Source: Limnephilus marmoratus (Eukaryota; Arthropoda; Insecta; Trichoptera; Limnephilidae). Taken from it: a stretch of DNA of 64,000 nucleotides. Where the stretch lies: assembly GCA_917880885.1 (NCBI GenBank), contig OU862910.1, positions 53,435,285-53,499,284 on the forward strand, given 5' to 3'. Numbering within the stretch: position 1 is the stretch's first letter; every line of letters starts with the position of its first letter. This document shows positions 31,464 through 43,242 of this stretch, in pieces. The notes under the pieces were generated by a model. It saw only the letters and a program-made list of their open reading frames with translations, searched no databases and was not told the origin of the DNA. A program made the translations under genes and the position numbers.

Positions 31464-31751
31464 TTAACGAGATGGATCCTCAATAATACAAAGGGACACG
31501 ACCCGTCCGTTTAGTCCCCGCCGATTCTTTCCACAACCTGATGGGCCTTTTACCAACCACATGATGGAGGACGCCAAGGGCATGGCGTTCCCATACTCCA
31601 CAACTACCCCAGATGGAGGGAGAAGAGCGAGAAACCTGGCGATGATGCAATAGCAAGGGAGGAACGGTCCCCTGGCTTTGCATCCGGATTCGACGCGGAC
31701 GTCATAGGTTTTAGCTAGGATGTAGATATAGTATGGTCCACAGGTACGCAT
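31464..31751 (-). other. GC-rich patch with a 95-codon unrecognised open frame
   Basis: The minus strand is open for 95 codons, with segments such as KTYDVRVESGCKARGPF and MWLVKGPSGCGKNRRGL, in a patch clearly richer in GC than its flanks. GPSGCGK superficially resembles a P-loop, but its position and the absence of other ATPase motifs make that doubtful. The patch may be a LINE fragment read out of frame. I assign no function. Confidence 0.3.
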
Positions 31752-33868
31752 ATACTTTCAATATATAATAATCTTGTTTTACATCCACTCTTTTATTTCT
31801 TATTCCCAAGCTTCACAACAATGAATAAAATAACAATGCCCACGCTCTGATGGGAGTATTCATGCCTACCGACACAGTCAGCATATCTCGTACCTACGAG
31901 ATTTGGCGTCCAAAATCCCATGGGATTAAAGCTGATAACTGTGTACCTTCATATATAACCCTGTATTTATAACATTTAATACACCCACTCAATAAGAGGT
32001 GTATATGACATGATAATATCACATAGTAGGTACAAAACCAACACAACACTTTCCAGTGCATTACATTCAATTCTACAACCCTGATATATTAAAACCCTGT
32101 TTAATAACTTATACATTACCCTACCTCAATTCATTTTACCATGACCCACGACCCTGAGATTAAGAGTCTCATGCTCTCATTTTGAACAATAAATTATTTT
32201 CATAACAATTTTCGCAATTTTCGCATCGATTTTGTCGCGGTAAATGTTAGCGCTCTCCTCTAACATTCGTAATTTCGTATCTCTCCATCTTCTTCTTTTC
32301 GGGCCCGGTTGCATAGCCTTAATTCGGTTCTATTACGATAATAGCTTAGTGACAAAATTCACGTTCACAGATGGTTTCCATAATATGGCGCAGCGTTGGA
32401 GTTGTGCTCGGAGTCGGATTCATAAATTTTAAATATCAACGCACAGTCGCTAGGGTATAACGTCATTTTTCCAACTTGGAACGTTACCCCATTCTGTTGT
32501 GACGCACATTTGCTTAATTTTTATTCATACTATAACATGAATACTACATAATAACTCGATCGTGTCAAATCTTTCTTGGGCGTTCCCGCGCATCCATTCA
32601 CGCTATATGTCCAAACTATATTTGTGCCTTACATTATTTTCGGATCACTTCATTCATTCATGTGCATGGTTTATGTGACATTATTACCAAAAAGATACAT
32701 GCACGCCCACAAAATATCACATAACTCTGTAGTACAAGTCTAAATTATTCGGTTAAATGCCATTATTCATTGGATTCATAGAGTAAAGTTCTGACTCACT
32801 GGAAAGACCGATCTATTTTATTATTTTATTTATCTCTATTCGGTGGGTGTTCCAGCGGAACAATGAGTAGATCAATCACTGAGCCTGCACCTAGATTCAC
32901 ATCACATACTTTAAATAACCAGCGAAAATACTCCTACATGTCTTTTTAGGTATTTGTATTCAAGATTAGGTTGTTCGATTGCAATTTCCGTGCTCCCACG
33001 ACGTTTTCACTTTTCAGACATGTATTGCAATTATTTGTCGTATAATATGCAAAGATAGTAAACAAAATGGTATGTAAATAAATATCTATATTTTTTATTC
33101 AATATTCCAACATTTGTTTGCTTTACTATTTCCTATGAGAATCTGATGTTATTTTACAAAATTTATTATTTAACCTCGCGCCTGTGGCTGGCCCACCAGT
33201 GGGCAGGATTTTTTAAATTTTTTAAATGCGATTTTAACCCTTACGTATAAAGAAACTATATGAAGGAGGAGGTCAGAATTGCTTGCGCCACTTGACGTAA
33301 CACTTCATTTTTTTAATCTATCTTTCCGGTATGCTTTCAAATTAATATTATATTTCTTATTAACGAATATCGCAATGCCACTGTTTTTATTTATGTTTGT
33401 GTTTGTTTGCATATAGATATAATCACTTAAATTTATATTCTAAAATATTAGTGCGTCACGTTTAGCAGCAGTCAGTGGCGAAAATAACAATGTTTTACGT
33501 TTTCAAAAGAGTATGAATGTCATTGTTTCTTTGAAAATCCTTTGAATTATTTTTTTCATGTAGGGTACGTATCAGGTTTGTGTAGAAATAATAAAATCAG
33601 CTTAAATTCGAATGAATATATTTTTTGTTATTTGTTTGTCGAATGGGATATTTCATTTTATTTTATATGAATTTAGCTGTTTTGGGAAAATTATTAGATA
33701 TATTACCTGGTAAACCGAAAACAATAGAAAAACAACAACTCCTTTATTTTTATATGGATTTTTGACCAGAATTTGGAACCAGACCAGTTTTTGGAAATCT
33801 CATCCCACGTTCAACAGGTTAAAAACAAATAATATTTTATCGAATGACACAATTCAATCAAATAAAAT
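31752..33868. other. No recognised gene
   Basis: About 2 kb of AT-rich sequence. At 33194-33214 a short palindrome GCCCACCAGTGGGC stands near TTTAACC; no partner end was found. Nothing else is recognised. Confidence 0.5.
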
Positions 33869-33869
33869 T

Positions 33870-33948
33870 GGCTTGTGCACGCCGGGATTAGAACTGGCGT
33901 ATTCGGATTGCAAGTCGAGAGCCTTACCCCTAGACCACGGAGACCGGC
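33870..33948 (-). repeat. tRNA-derived SINE head
   Basis: The minus strand carries a perfect A box (TGGTCTAGGGG) and, about 40 nt on, a B box AGTTCTAATCCC, followed by GGCGTGCACAAGCC and an AT-rich stretch. Spacing is that of a tRNA. The acceptor arm does not close well, so this is a SINE promoter region rather than a tRNA gene. A related but worn copy is at 28.95 kb. Confidence 0.65.
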
Positions 33949-34103
33949 AAAACCTCTGCTACGTTGGAATGACCTGTGGCAGAGTTATGACTAATTAATG
34001 GTTCCAAGGGAGGCGGAGCTCATGATCGCCTCCCAAGACGCGTCTCAAATAAATGTTAATGTTAAATTGAAAGAAGAAATGTTAAAAATGTGTAATTAAT
34101 TAC

Positions 34104-34365
34104 CTGGCAACAGTTGTCCAGATGTCCAATGCCGTCATGTCCACCGACTCAACGCCGGACCAAGGTTCTGTGTTACTCTTTCCGATGCATCTCCGGCCAT
34201 TTGCGCCGACAGTGTTGAGATGAAATTTATTTCCTCTGTCGCGTCCGAGAGGCGACTGCTGATAAGCCGGGAGGAGAAAGCGGTCCTCACCGATGTCCAG
34301 CAGAGGCAGGTACCGTGAATAGGTACTGCAGGTAGTTACTGGGAGGCTGGGCCGTATCAAACTCT
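34104..34365 (-). CDS. Candidate internal exon of an unknown gene
   Basis: The minus strand has an open frame of about 87 codons bounded by splice-like sites. On the 5' side, TTTAACTAATG (a branch-point-like CTAAT) lies some 25-30 nt before CTAG|AGAG. On the 3' side, TTGCCAG|GTAATT is a good donor, leaving phase 2. The peptide includes RYLPLLDIGEDRFLLPAYQQ, RGNKFHLNTVGANGRR and EPWSGVESVDMTALDIWTTV; its composition is typical of globular protein and the patch is more GC-rich than both flanks. I do not recognise the family and see no partner exon. The acceptor lacks a strong pyrimidine tract. It is the best host-gene candidate here, but still uncertain. Confidence 0.35.
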
Positions 34366-34594
34366 CTAGATTGCTTCCAGTGGATTCATTAGTTAAACAT
34401 GGGTTTTAAATTATTCATAAAATACTTGCCGGTACGTTGGTGTATCGTCACGTTATTTCCTGGTACTTTAAAGTCCACCAATATAATTAAGCATTAATGT
34501 TATGAAGAAGTGTCATGGCTTTATTCTTATTTGAGTTTATGGTGAGCTTGAGAGTCGCTATTACTTTTTCACTATTTAGATTAATATTACTTAA
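34366..34594. other. No recognised feature
   Basis: AT-rich sequence between the candidate exon and the Helitron. Confidence 0.4.
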
Positions 34595-35039
34595 TCCTAC
34601 TCCTACTAATATTATAAAGGTGAAAGTTTGCATGGATGTATGTTTGTTACTCTTTCACGCGAAAACTACTGAATGGATTTTAATGAAACTTTACAATAAT
34701 ATAGCTAATACATCAGAATAGCATTGCTCTGGCATTATGAAATTTATATACAAAAATTGCACGCGAGCTGTTTGAAAAGTGAATGTAACGGATATGGTGG
34801 GGGGGGTGAGGGGGGATAGGATGTACGGGCAGGGCGGGGGGAGGAGGGTGGAGGGCGGAGGGTGGAGGGAGAGAGTGAGGGGTGAGGGGGGATTTTGGGG
34901 GGAGGGGGTGGGGGGAGAGGGGTGAGAGGGGGCAGGGGAGAAAAGGAGGAGGGGGTCTGGAGTGGGGATAGGGAAGATGGAGGAGGCGCTGTGGGTATCC
35001 CCCTAATACTATGCGAGCGAAGCCGAGGGCAAAAGCTAG
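34595..35039 (+). mobile_element. Non-autonomous Helitron of the lepidopteran TACTAATATTATAAA type
   Basis: The 5' end TCCTACTCCTACTAATATTA follows A (34594). The 3' end is GCGAGCGAAGCCGAGGGC, then AAAAGCTAG followed by T (35040). The hairpin-like CGAGCGAAGCCG and CTAG are typical Helitron 3' features. The conserved 5' block includes GCGAAAACTACTGAATGG. A G-rich tract fills the centre and gives a spurious proline-rich minus-strand frame of 137 codons. No coding. Confidence 0.85.
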
Positions 35040-35070
35040 TATGTAAATATAATAGCATAATATATAAATA

Positions 35071-35190
35071 ACCGGTCAGTGGCTGAGTTGGCATCGCGTT
35101 TGGGTCCCACCCAGGCGTCCCGTGTTCGATTCCTCGGCTGGCTAAGTCCTCCATCACGACGCAAGCAACGTTTTCCGCTAACTATGGTGG
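35071..35190 (+). mobile_element. tRNA-derived SINE, copy 1
   Basis: The copy starts CCGGTCAGTGGCTGAGTTGG with A box TGGCTGAGTTGG. A B box GTGTTCGATTCC follows about 40 nt later, then CTGGCTAAGTCCTCCAT and TTTTCCGCTAACTATGGTGG. The same order occurs inverted at 50.94-51.10 kb. Internal Pol III promoter boxes with a shared non-tRNA body define it as a SINE. The GTGGTAGTAGGAG region and a T/A-rich end follow. Confidence 0.8.
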
Positions 35191-35377
35191 TAGTAGGAGT
35201 TTACTGTTGTGGTAATAGTAGGGTTATTCGTAACGGTAATGTTTGTATTTCTTTTTAAAAAAGAAAAGAAATTGTTAAACTAAGGGGGATTTTTGTAAAT
35301 GTGCGAAACCTACATACAAAGGAGAAAAAACACAATTTTATTTAAATACCTACACAATAAAACTTTTTTTCCCATAA

Positions 35378-35870
35378 AAATGGATTGCAAAACAATTACA
35401 CAGTGCAAACAATCTCATAATTATAAATGTTCCTGAAAGCACAAAACTAAACCAAATTGAAAAAATCGAGGATGACAATTTACAAATTATAACCATTCTG
35501 AAGAAAATAGACAACAATATTGATCCAAATTTCATTAACACTTTCCGTCTTGGAGCAGTGAGGCCTGACAAATCGAGGCCCATTAAAGTTATCCTAAGAA
35601 ACTCGACTGAAGCAATGACTATCCTCCGAAAAAAAAAACTTTTACCTGAACAACTCCCCAGTCAAAATTTTTGCCGACCAAACACCAAATCAAAGAAAAT
35701 ACTTGTTGGACCTACGTCAAACCATGGAAAGTCGGATTCAGGGAGGTGAAGTTGGGTTAACTATTAAATATATCAACAGTAAGCCGACAATAGTTAAGAC
35801 AACTACAAAAAACTCAAAGACATCAATGGATATGGCCAAAACATCCGGGGCTGCCGCACCAAACTCTTAG
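35378..35870 (+). pseudogene. LINE ORF1 C-terminal part, frameshifted
   Basis: The frame from 35378 reads NNLIIINVPESTKLNQIE, then FRLGAVRPDKSRPIKVIL. After a shift near 35660 the next frame reads FADQTPNQRKYLLDLRQTME and GLTIKYINSKPTIV, ending at TAG 35868-35870. This is the RRM-like and C-terminal part of a LINE ORF1 RNA-binding protein, which coats the element RNA. Such phrases (NVPES, RPIKV, TP-QR, IKYING) recur in insect LINE ORF1s. The N-terminal part is missing by truncation. Its end overlaps the start of ORF2 in another frame. Confidence 0.75.
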
Positions 35871-38664
35871 AGTTGAAAACTTCTATTCCATTACTTCAAA
35901 ACATCGATGTATTTCTTCTTACTGAAACCTGGCTTGATCATGATATTCATACCGAGGAACTTGGATTTACATCTTACAACACCTACCGCCTTGACAGAAA
36001 TCCAGCCACCAGCAATAAAACCAGAGGAGGAGGAGTTCTCATATATCCGTTAATAAATCACTGTCGACCACTCGATTAATTTGCAAACATCAAGACGTGG
36101 AACAGGTATTCGTATTACTAAAATCTAAATCAAATAAAATTCTATTGGGATGTGTCTACATTCCGCCAGGATCCAATATCACAGTCTACAGAAACCATAT
36201 TGATGACCTCGAAACCTTCAAAAACAAATATCCTGATGCCAGAACAATTTTATTTGGTGACTACAATACCCCTAGCATTGATCGGATGAATAAAAACTCT
36301 TGTACCAACTTAAACCTGCCAGAAAAAGCTCGCGAAATAATAGATATGACGAACTTACTCTCTCTACATCAAGTCAATCAAGTCTACAATAACTATAATC
36401 GGCTGCTGGATCTGGTATTCTGTAGTGATCTCTCAATTCATATTATTAAATCGGTTGATGAGCTCCTCCCCCTAGACTGCCACCACCCCGCTCTAAGCAT
36501 AACTATCACGACGAATAACTCGCCAGACAACACAACTATTCTGCCTAACCTTACTTATAATTTTTCCAAAGCTGACTATCCGAATATGAACCAATATCTT
36601 GCAAATGAAGACTGGTCATTTCTTCACCACAACAATAATATTCATTATTATCTTGATATTTTTTACACAATTATTAACAGGGCCATTGAAAATTATGTAC
36701 CACTTTCACACTTCAAAGAACCAAAGTTCCCGAAATGGTTCAGCGGTGAGCTAATTAACCTAGTTATCTTTAAAAAAAATTGCACACTAAAACTTTAAAG
36801 AATCCAGCTCCCTTAACGACTATAATATATTTCACAACTACAGAACTCAATGTAAAAAACTGTCAAAAATATCGTATTTTAATTATATAAATGAAATCGA
36901 AAAATCTATACCCTCTAATACACAAAACTTTTTCACACATGTTAACTCTCTTAGAAAAAACAAACAAGGTTTACCCATCTCAATGCACTTCAAAGAAAAG
37001 AATAGTACTGATATGAAAGTGAAGGTTAACTATTTTGCTGATTATTTCAAAAGTGTATATGACGAAAATAACCCAGACAATTATGTAGCACCTCCAATGA
37101 GAGCATACATATCCCTGCTGTTCACATCAATATAGACGACGTTAAAACTAAAATTAAATCCCTAGACAAATACAAGAACGCCGGACCTGACAATGTGCAT
37201 CCCAATATCCTTATTAATTGTATTGCTTCACTGGCTGAGCCAATTTGTTTATTGTTTAATCAATCCCTCGACACAGGTTGCTTCCCTGACATTTGGAAAC
37301 GTTGTTATCTAACACCTATTTTAAAAAAGGGTAATAAAAGTGATATCACTAACTATAGACGAATATGTAAGCTATCTGTAATCCCCGAAACTCTTTGAAA
37401 AACTATTGCTTGATCAAATTTCCCTATGTATTAACCACCTCATTGTTCCAAATCAACACGGATTTTTGTCAGGCAGATCAACTCTAACAAATCTTTCTTT
37501 ATATGAAAACTATATATCAAACGCATTAGCCAACAGAACTCAAGTTGATTCTATTTATACGGATTTCATCAAGGCCTTCGACAAAGTTTGCCATAAAATT
37601 CTAGTGGTTAAGTTACGTAAGCTAGGTATTGATGGAAAACTTTTAGACTGGTTTGCAAGCTATCTATCTGATAGAGTACTACTTGTTAAAATTAATTTGT
37701 TCTATTCCAATCAATTTATAGCTACCAGTGGTGTACCACAAGGGTCTCATTTAGGCCCAATTTTGTTTCTTCTGTTTATAAATGATATTGTTGATATATT
37801 TGATAAAGATGTAAATGTGTTGCTTTTTGCAGATGATTTGAAAATATTTAAAATCATTAAAACCGTTGAAGATTGTATCTGCCTACAAAATAATTTACAC
37901 AAGTTAATTAATTGGTGTTCTGTTAACAAACTTTTTCTGAACATAAATAAGTGTCATGCAATAAGATTTTACAGAGTAAGTCAACCAATTATTCATCCAT
38001 ATGTACTTAATAACACTACCCTTACCTCTGTTGAAGAAATTAACGACCTGGGCATAATTTTTGACTCTAAATTAAACTTTATATCCCATATAAACACAAT
38101 CGATAATAAAGGAATGAAAATGCTTGGCTTCATTCTTCGAAATTCCAGAGGTCTTAGGAATATTTCAACACTTAAAATTTTGTATACATCCTTAGTACGT
38201 AGTCAAGTCGAATATAACTCCTCGATCTGGTCCCCCCATTTTAAAATACATTCAGATTCAATCGAAAAAATTCAACATAAATTTCTAAGACATATTAATT
38301 TTAAACTCGGTATTCCCATTGAAAACATAAACTACGATTACTTGATGAAAGAACTAAATTTATTAAAACTCTCAGATCGAAGAATTATATCCGACTTAAT
38401 ATTTATGTTTAAAATTGTAAATGGTAGCATAGACCCGATTTAACTAAGCTCATTGAATTTCATATTCCCACGAGAACCACTCGATCTAAAATCCTGTTTA
38501 AATGTAACAATAATAAGACTGAGTATACTAAACACTCCCTTTTACCTAGGATACATGATGTTACTAATAGATATGCAGAGGTTGCAGATCTATTTAACTG
38601 CACGGAAGGTAGGTACAAGAGGGCTATGCTATCAAACCTTTTCAGTCAATATAAATTCTATTAA
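35831..38664 (+). pseudogene. LINE ORF2: endonuclease and reverse transcriptase, multiply frameshifted
   Basis: Order of blocks: YGQNIRGCRTKLLELKTSI, the start of an apurinic-type endonuclease; FLLTETWL with the catalytic Glu; shift near 36045; LLGCVYIPPGS; ILFGDYNTPS (a GDxN block); NRLLDLVFCSD; DCHHPALS, where the usual S-D-H is changed; more shifts at 36.8-37.2 kb; DNVHPNILIN; ILKKGNKSDITNYR; then the long frame 37406-38443 with motif A FIKAFDKVCHKIL, motif B SGVPQGSHLGPILF and motif C LLFADDLKIF. A final shift near 38440 leads to FHIPTRTTRSKI and LFNCTEGRYK before TAA at 38662. No RNase H domain. It is Jockey/CR1-like; dead, but the most complete LINE in the window. Confidence 0.9.
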
Positions 38665-39081
38665 TTTGTACTATAGATTTTTGTATGTAATTGTCTATCT
38701 GGTGTCATTTCTAATTCAAATGCCACAATCATCTGTTAAACAATTTTTTTTATTATTTCTGTATTATTATTTTTCATTTTGTGACATGAAATCAGTTCTT
38801 ATGTGTAATGTCTGTGTGAATTGTATGAGTGCAAGCGAGATAGCATGCTTGCGTGAATCTATATAAGGCGATGCGTGCGAGATTCGTCCTCTTTTGGCTT
38901 TAGGCAGCTCCCTAATAAATACTAGTACAGAATACTATTACGCTCTTCATTTAGTGTACTACCCACTATTATACTTCGTCTTCCACATCTGTAAGTCCGC
39001 ATCTGGATTAGCTCTGCCACAACTGGCTCAGACGGACATAATAATAATATGTATACCGTTGAAATTAAATAAATAAATAAA
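38665..39081 (+). mobile_element. 3' untranslated region and (TAAA)n tail of the 35-39 kb LINE
   Basis: Follows the ORF2 stop for about 400 bp and ends in GAAATTAAATAAATAAATAA. The tandem TAAA tail marks the element end. Frames of 60-137 codons that cover it are not genes. Confidence 0.75.
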
Positions 39082-41270
39082 CATACTAATGTGATTAAAC
39101 CCCCCTGGCTTCGGGCCTATTTGCCGGAAGGTAAAAATATTTCCGCTTGGCGATAAAATTTAAATAAGTATCTACTATTTGTAATTCGAAATGAACATAT
39201 AATTTTACAAATATAATTTTTTAATGCAAACGTAAAAAAATTGTGTGCAGTTCACACGTGGTGGAAGTGAAACCTTCAGAAAACTAATGTGGACAAGGGT
39301 GAGGAGGCTACGTAGCTCCCCACAACGAGGAGACCGATTATTCTATCTCATTCTCTCGCAGGCTAAATCCTATAGATGTATACGTTTGACTCGTTTTAGT
39401 GTCGTTTCATCAACTTTCAAATCACAACGGTGCTAAATAAGTTTCACTTCAAAAGTGTACCTATTGTTTTCTCTAACTAAAATTAAAACATAAAAATACA
39501 TAGGTACATATTTTAATAGGCAAATGGGTGACATTTTTAATAAAATTGTTGAAAGTTTGGTCAATTTTAAGACCTTCACTATTCTGAGGGCTAGTAATCA
39601 TAATTTTGTTCAGTAACTATCATGTTATCAGCCACCAAAAATAAACTTCACATTCTAGAAAGAGCACATCTTTTTAATGGAATATTTTCAATATTCACAG
39701 GGAGAATAACAGTGTTAAAATTAATACGTACTTAGGTCTTGATTTCTGCAATTTTCTTGGTAAAATCGTATTGGGTAACGTAAAAAGCACCGTTTACCGA
39801 GTTCGCGGGAGCCTGCTGAACGCCCTGCAATTATTGTCTGCTGTGCACCAGGTCTTGTAAAATGATTTCTCGGTATTTTTTTTCTGAAATGTGATATATA
39901 ATAACATCTCATTATTAATTTGCAAACTACTTAGGTGGTCTCAAGGCTGAACGGCGCCTGGTACCGAAAGTGTCGGCGGAAATCTAGAGGGACACTAAGA
40001 GTTTTCTGGAATCGATGGTACGTGAGATCAAAGAGTTAGTATTCGGCCACACGCGGATTAGGGAGGCAGAGATAAGGCCCGCCTCCAAGAAACGTTGATT
40101 TCAAGTGAGAAGTCATACGGAATCATAAGCCGTTGCGTGGTCGCGTGTTGTTCAGTTCGAGGCGCGCCTCAAAAATCGAACACTTCCGAAGTAGAGCCGA
40201 TCGTTTACGATTAGTTCAAGTGTCCAAGTTATTTTGTGATTACCAAGTTTTTTTGTGATTATTTCTGGTAGTACGATAGCACTGATATTTGGATTAATTT
40301 AGTAGGGAGAATTTGCAGTTTGCACATTATTGTTACTGTTATAGTTTGACTTTAGTAACAGTTACATTATTTTTTCTAGGTTAGGTTTAATAAGTAGATA
40401 CAGGTATACATGATACTTACTGTATAAAAATGTTTGTGCCTCCCCACTTTTTTTAACATCAGAAGGGGCTCAATGCAAGGGATGGCACTGATGATGGTAT
40501 CCTTGGATTGGCGTAGCCATAATCAGAGAGTAATCTCTAGAGTGCTCTCGTCCCTCCAGAAACATAGTCGTGGCGCTACAGTATCTCGGTAGACGAAATA
40601 GTTGGCGATATGCATTATCGTTTTACCTTTAACATATGCAATAGTTCTAAGCGTTTGCTTAGCTACTCAGATCATATTTATATTCTATGATATGTGCTTT
40701 GCAGAGAGCATTATTACATGAATACAAATTACTTTGTTAAATATTAATTATTTAATCAAAATTATCTACATTTTTCAAATTTAAGATTTAATATTTCAGA
40801 TTTCTGCCGCAGGATTAGATTAACAATAATAAACATAGCAAAAGACAACATGTACAGATAAATAAGAACTGTAGGCAAAAATATTATGTGTAATGGTGAT
40901 TAATTACTTAAAAGTATCATAAAAACAATAAAACAGTGTCATGAAATGAAATATAAAAATTATTTTAGAATATGTAAAAATTGCATTTGTATATTAAAAA
41001 CTTTTAAAATAAACAAAAATTATCAAGATGTCTAAATAATAAAAATAAATTTAAGTATTAATATGAAAATAAATTTAAGAGGTAGCTATTTAGAAAAAAA
41101 TATTTAATGAAAAGTGTTATTAAATATTATAATTAAAAGTGCACTTTTTCTAATTTCTAAGTTAACTATATAAGTGTAAAACCGTTGTGTTTGTGCGTAA
41201 AATTATTAACCTTTATTTATATCAATGGAATTATTTGTTTCTAAACTGTGAAATAATTATAATTAAAAAA
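39082..41270. other. No recognised gene
   Basis: About 2.2 kb. 39240-39440 and 39930-40200 are moderately GC-rich but hold only short, unrecognised frames. 40700-41270 is extremely AT-rich. I found no repeat termini shared with the rest of the window. Confidence 0.5.
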
Positions 41271-42093
41271 AAAATGAAACAATACAACTTTGTATAAACC
41301 ACTTATTTAATGCGTAAATCCTACCGGTTTCGGAACAAACGTTCCTTCTTCAGGAAAAGCTTATTGTATTGAAAATAATTTTGATTTAAAACTAAGTTAA
41401 ATTAACGAGTTAGGTCACTAGACAGATCTGTAGGTAATTTAGAATCCTTCAGTAATTTGGAAACAATTAATATAAACATTCTGTAATAGGCACATTAGGA
41501 AATAGGTTAATGACATCAAAAGACACAATTTTTTTTGAGAAATACTAAAGATAAAGACCATAAATTGACTAATTCCGGAATATATAAACTCAAATGCAAT
41601 GATTGTCCCTCATTTTATATTGGAAAACCAACTCGTAATTTTGAAATCAGAATCAAAGAACATTTAAGGTGTCTTAATAATAATAATTTTTCTGATTTCG
41701 CTAACTGTATCATTTAAAATAACCATAGTTTTGAAAAAAAATGCAGGGATAAATATTCTTCATATTAATCATAAAGGAAAACGTTTGGATAACTTAGAAG
41801 CCTTGGAAATTAAAAAAATCCCTTAAAAATAATGAATCTATTATCAACAAACCAAAAATATTATCTTAAAGCCCTATTATGGATTTGTTCCCCTACCCAC
41901 CCACTCTACATTAACACCTACCCACCCAATCTTCATTAATAACTAGCAACGGCTCCACCCCTACCATAATAAAACATTGTTCGAAACTGTCAAATTAGTA
42001 TAAGCTTTCCCGGAAGAAGGAACGTTTGTTCCGAAACCGGTAGGATTTACGGATTATATAAGTGGTTTATACAAAGTTGTATTGTTTCATTTT
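41271..42093 (+). mobile_element. Penelope-like element remnant with inverted terminal repeats
   Basis: Arms 41271-41363 and 42001-42093 are inverted copies of about 93 bp. Both contain ATGAAACAATACAACTTTG, ATCCTACCGGTTTCGGAACA and ACGTTCCTTCTTC in one orientation or its complement. Between them lies a GIY-YIG coding remnant. Penelope-like elements carry a reverse transcriptase plus GIY-YIG endonuclease and often have partial terminal repeats in inverted orientation, which fits. The reverse transcriptase is gone, so the copy is 5'-truncated. Confidence 0.85.
41535..41870 (+). pseudogene. GIY-YIG endonuclease domain of a Penelope-like element
   Basis: The frame 41535-41717 reads LTNSGIYKLKCNDCPSFYIG followed by RNFEIRIKEHLR. 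It has the GIY and YIG motifs, a CxxC pair and an arginine-containing segment typical of Penelope-like endonucleases. After stops and a shift the C-terminal end NHKGKRLDNLEALEIKK is visible at about 41765-41815. In an active element this domain nicks DNA to prime reverse transcription. Here it is a fragment. Confidence 0.85.
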
Positions 42094-42308
42094 TCTATAA
42101 TGGATAACCACAAAGTGATAGCTACATTCAAAAATATAATTATAATTATTTACGGAGTGATTTGTTCTCATTTAATTAAAACATGAGAACATTATTATTC
42201 AATATTTTTAGCTTTCACAAACTTCGATGTACGGGCAATGTCAAAGCCTACTAACGTATAAGTACTTATTCACGATACCTATATTTATAATCGTGATTGA
42301 TTTTTGGC
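42094..42308. other. No recognised feature
   Basis: AT-rich spacer between two Penelope-like sequences. Confidence 0.4.
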
Positions 42309-42450
42309 TTACTATGCCATGTTGCTGTACCTTCTTCTTTAGCCAACGTTTCAGATACCCTCGTTTCACATCTGCCCTGATGATGGACACTGTAACACTG
42401 TTCAAGACGTTGACTAAAGAAGGATATAGCGCAACACTACACATAAAATA
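42309..42450 (+). repeat. Diverged Penelope-like terminus pair
   Basis: CTATGCCATGTTGCTGTACC and CTTCTTCTTTAGCCAACG open the repeat. TGATGATGGACACTGTAACA and GACGTTGACTAAAGAAGG close it. The order and sequence match the inverted repeat at 26.43-26.63 kb, with more divergence. No coding is present. Confidence 0.6.
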
Positions 42451-43050
42451 AAAATCCAAAAATTAATCATCATGATAGATACACTTTTGGAGATTAAGGA
42501 CAAATTAAATTTCGGGTAGTTACCAAGTGAGAAAGGTGATTATTCTTGTGTTTCCAAGAAGTACGTTTTTTCAAGAAAACAATTAGATGCAAACGCGTTT
42601 ATTGAAAAGGTACTTCTCAGTTATTTGCATTACGATCTTAATAAGTTGTGTTTACGTGCACTTAAAAAACGATCACAGCATTCAGCTTGGTGATGGCATT
42701 CAGGTCAAATCTCGAAGCGTTCCCCACTATGTAATTTTTTTAATTCGCCGAACTTGCCACAGCGCTCCAGATCGCCAAGTACAGAGACCATTACGTAGGT
42801 ACTTGCACATTTACACGTAAATACATACTTGCGCATACTGTTTATGTACAAAGTAGCTACAACACAACTACCTGGACCAGTACTCCATACGCCTTGCATT
42901 ATTTAATGCGATAAGATTGGCGTTTTATGCAAATTAGTCTTTTGGCCACTGACGACGAAATTCGACGAAAAAGTTCTCTTTAAAAACTGAGGGATATTGT
43001 GTGTAGTTTTTTTATTAATTTTAATGGTCTTTTGCTAAATTATGGTTATG
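42451..43050. other. No supported gene
   Basis: Frames of 77 and 64 codons overlap on opposite strands at 42587-42899; neither is recognised. Confidence 0.45.
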
Positions 43051-43140
43051 AGGTGTTCACATTTTTCCAGATTGTTACCATAAATCTATGGTTACAAGGT
43101 GTTCACATTCTTCCAGATTGTTACCATAAATCCATTTGAG
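43040..43140 (+). repeat. Two tandem units of about 45-50 bp
   Basis: TATGGTTATGAGGTGTTCAC ... CAGATTGTTACCATAAATC is followed at once by a second copy with four or five differences. A local duplication of unknown role. Confidence 0.8.
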
Positions 43141-43242
43141 GAAGACTGGTGTTATAGTTTCGTCGGATTCTTGTTAAGAATAAGTTGCGGCCGGTAACTT
43201 TGTGGTAGAGTGTTGATTTTGAAGAATGTGCAATATTTGACT

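Noticed and set aside
31464..31751. GPSGCGK as a P-loop ATPase motif
   Set aside because: The motif is alone, with no Walker B or fold context, in a short frame in a possibly repeat-derived patch.
33170..33250. piggyBac-like end near TTTAACC and palindrome GCCCACCAGTGGGC
   Set aside because: No inverted partner end with TTAA was found nearby.
34744..35157. 137-codon proline-rich minus-strand frame
   Set aside because: Falls in the G-rich centre of a Helitron and runs across its boundary into a SINE.
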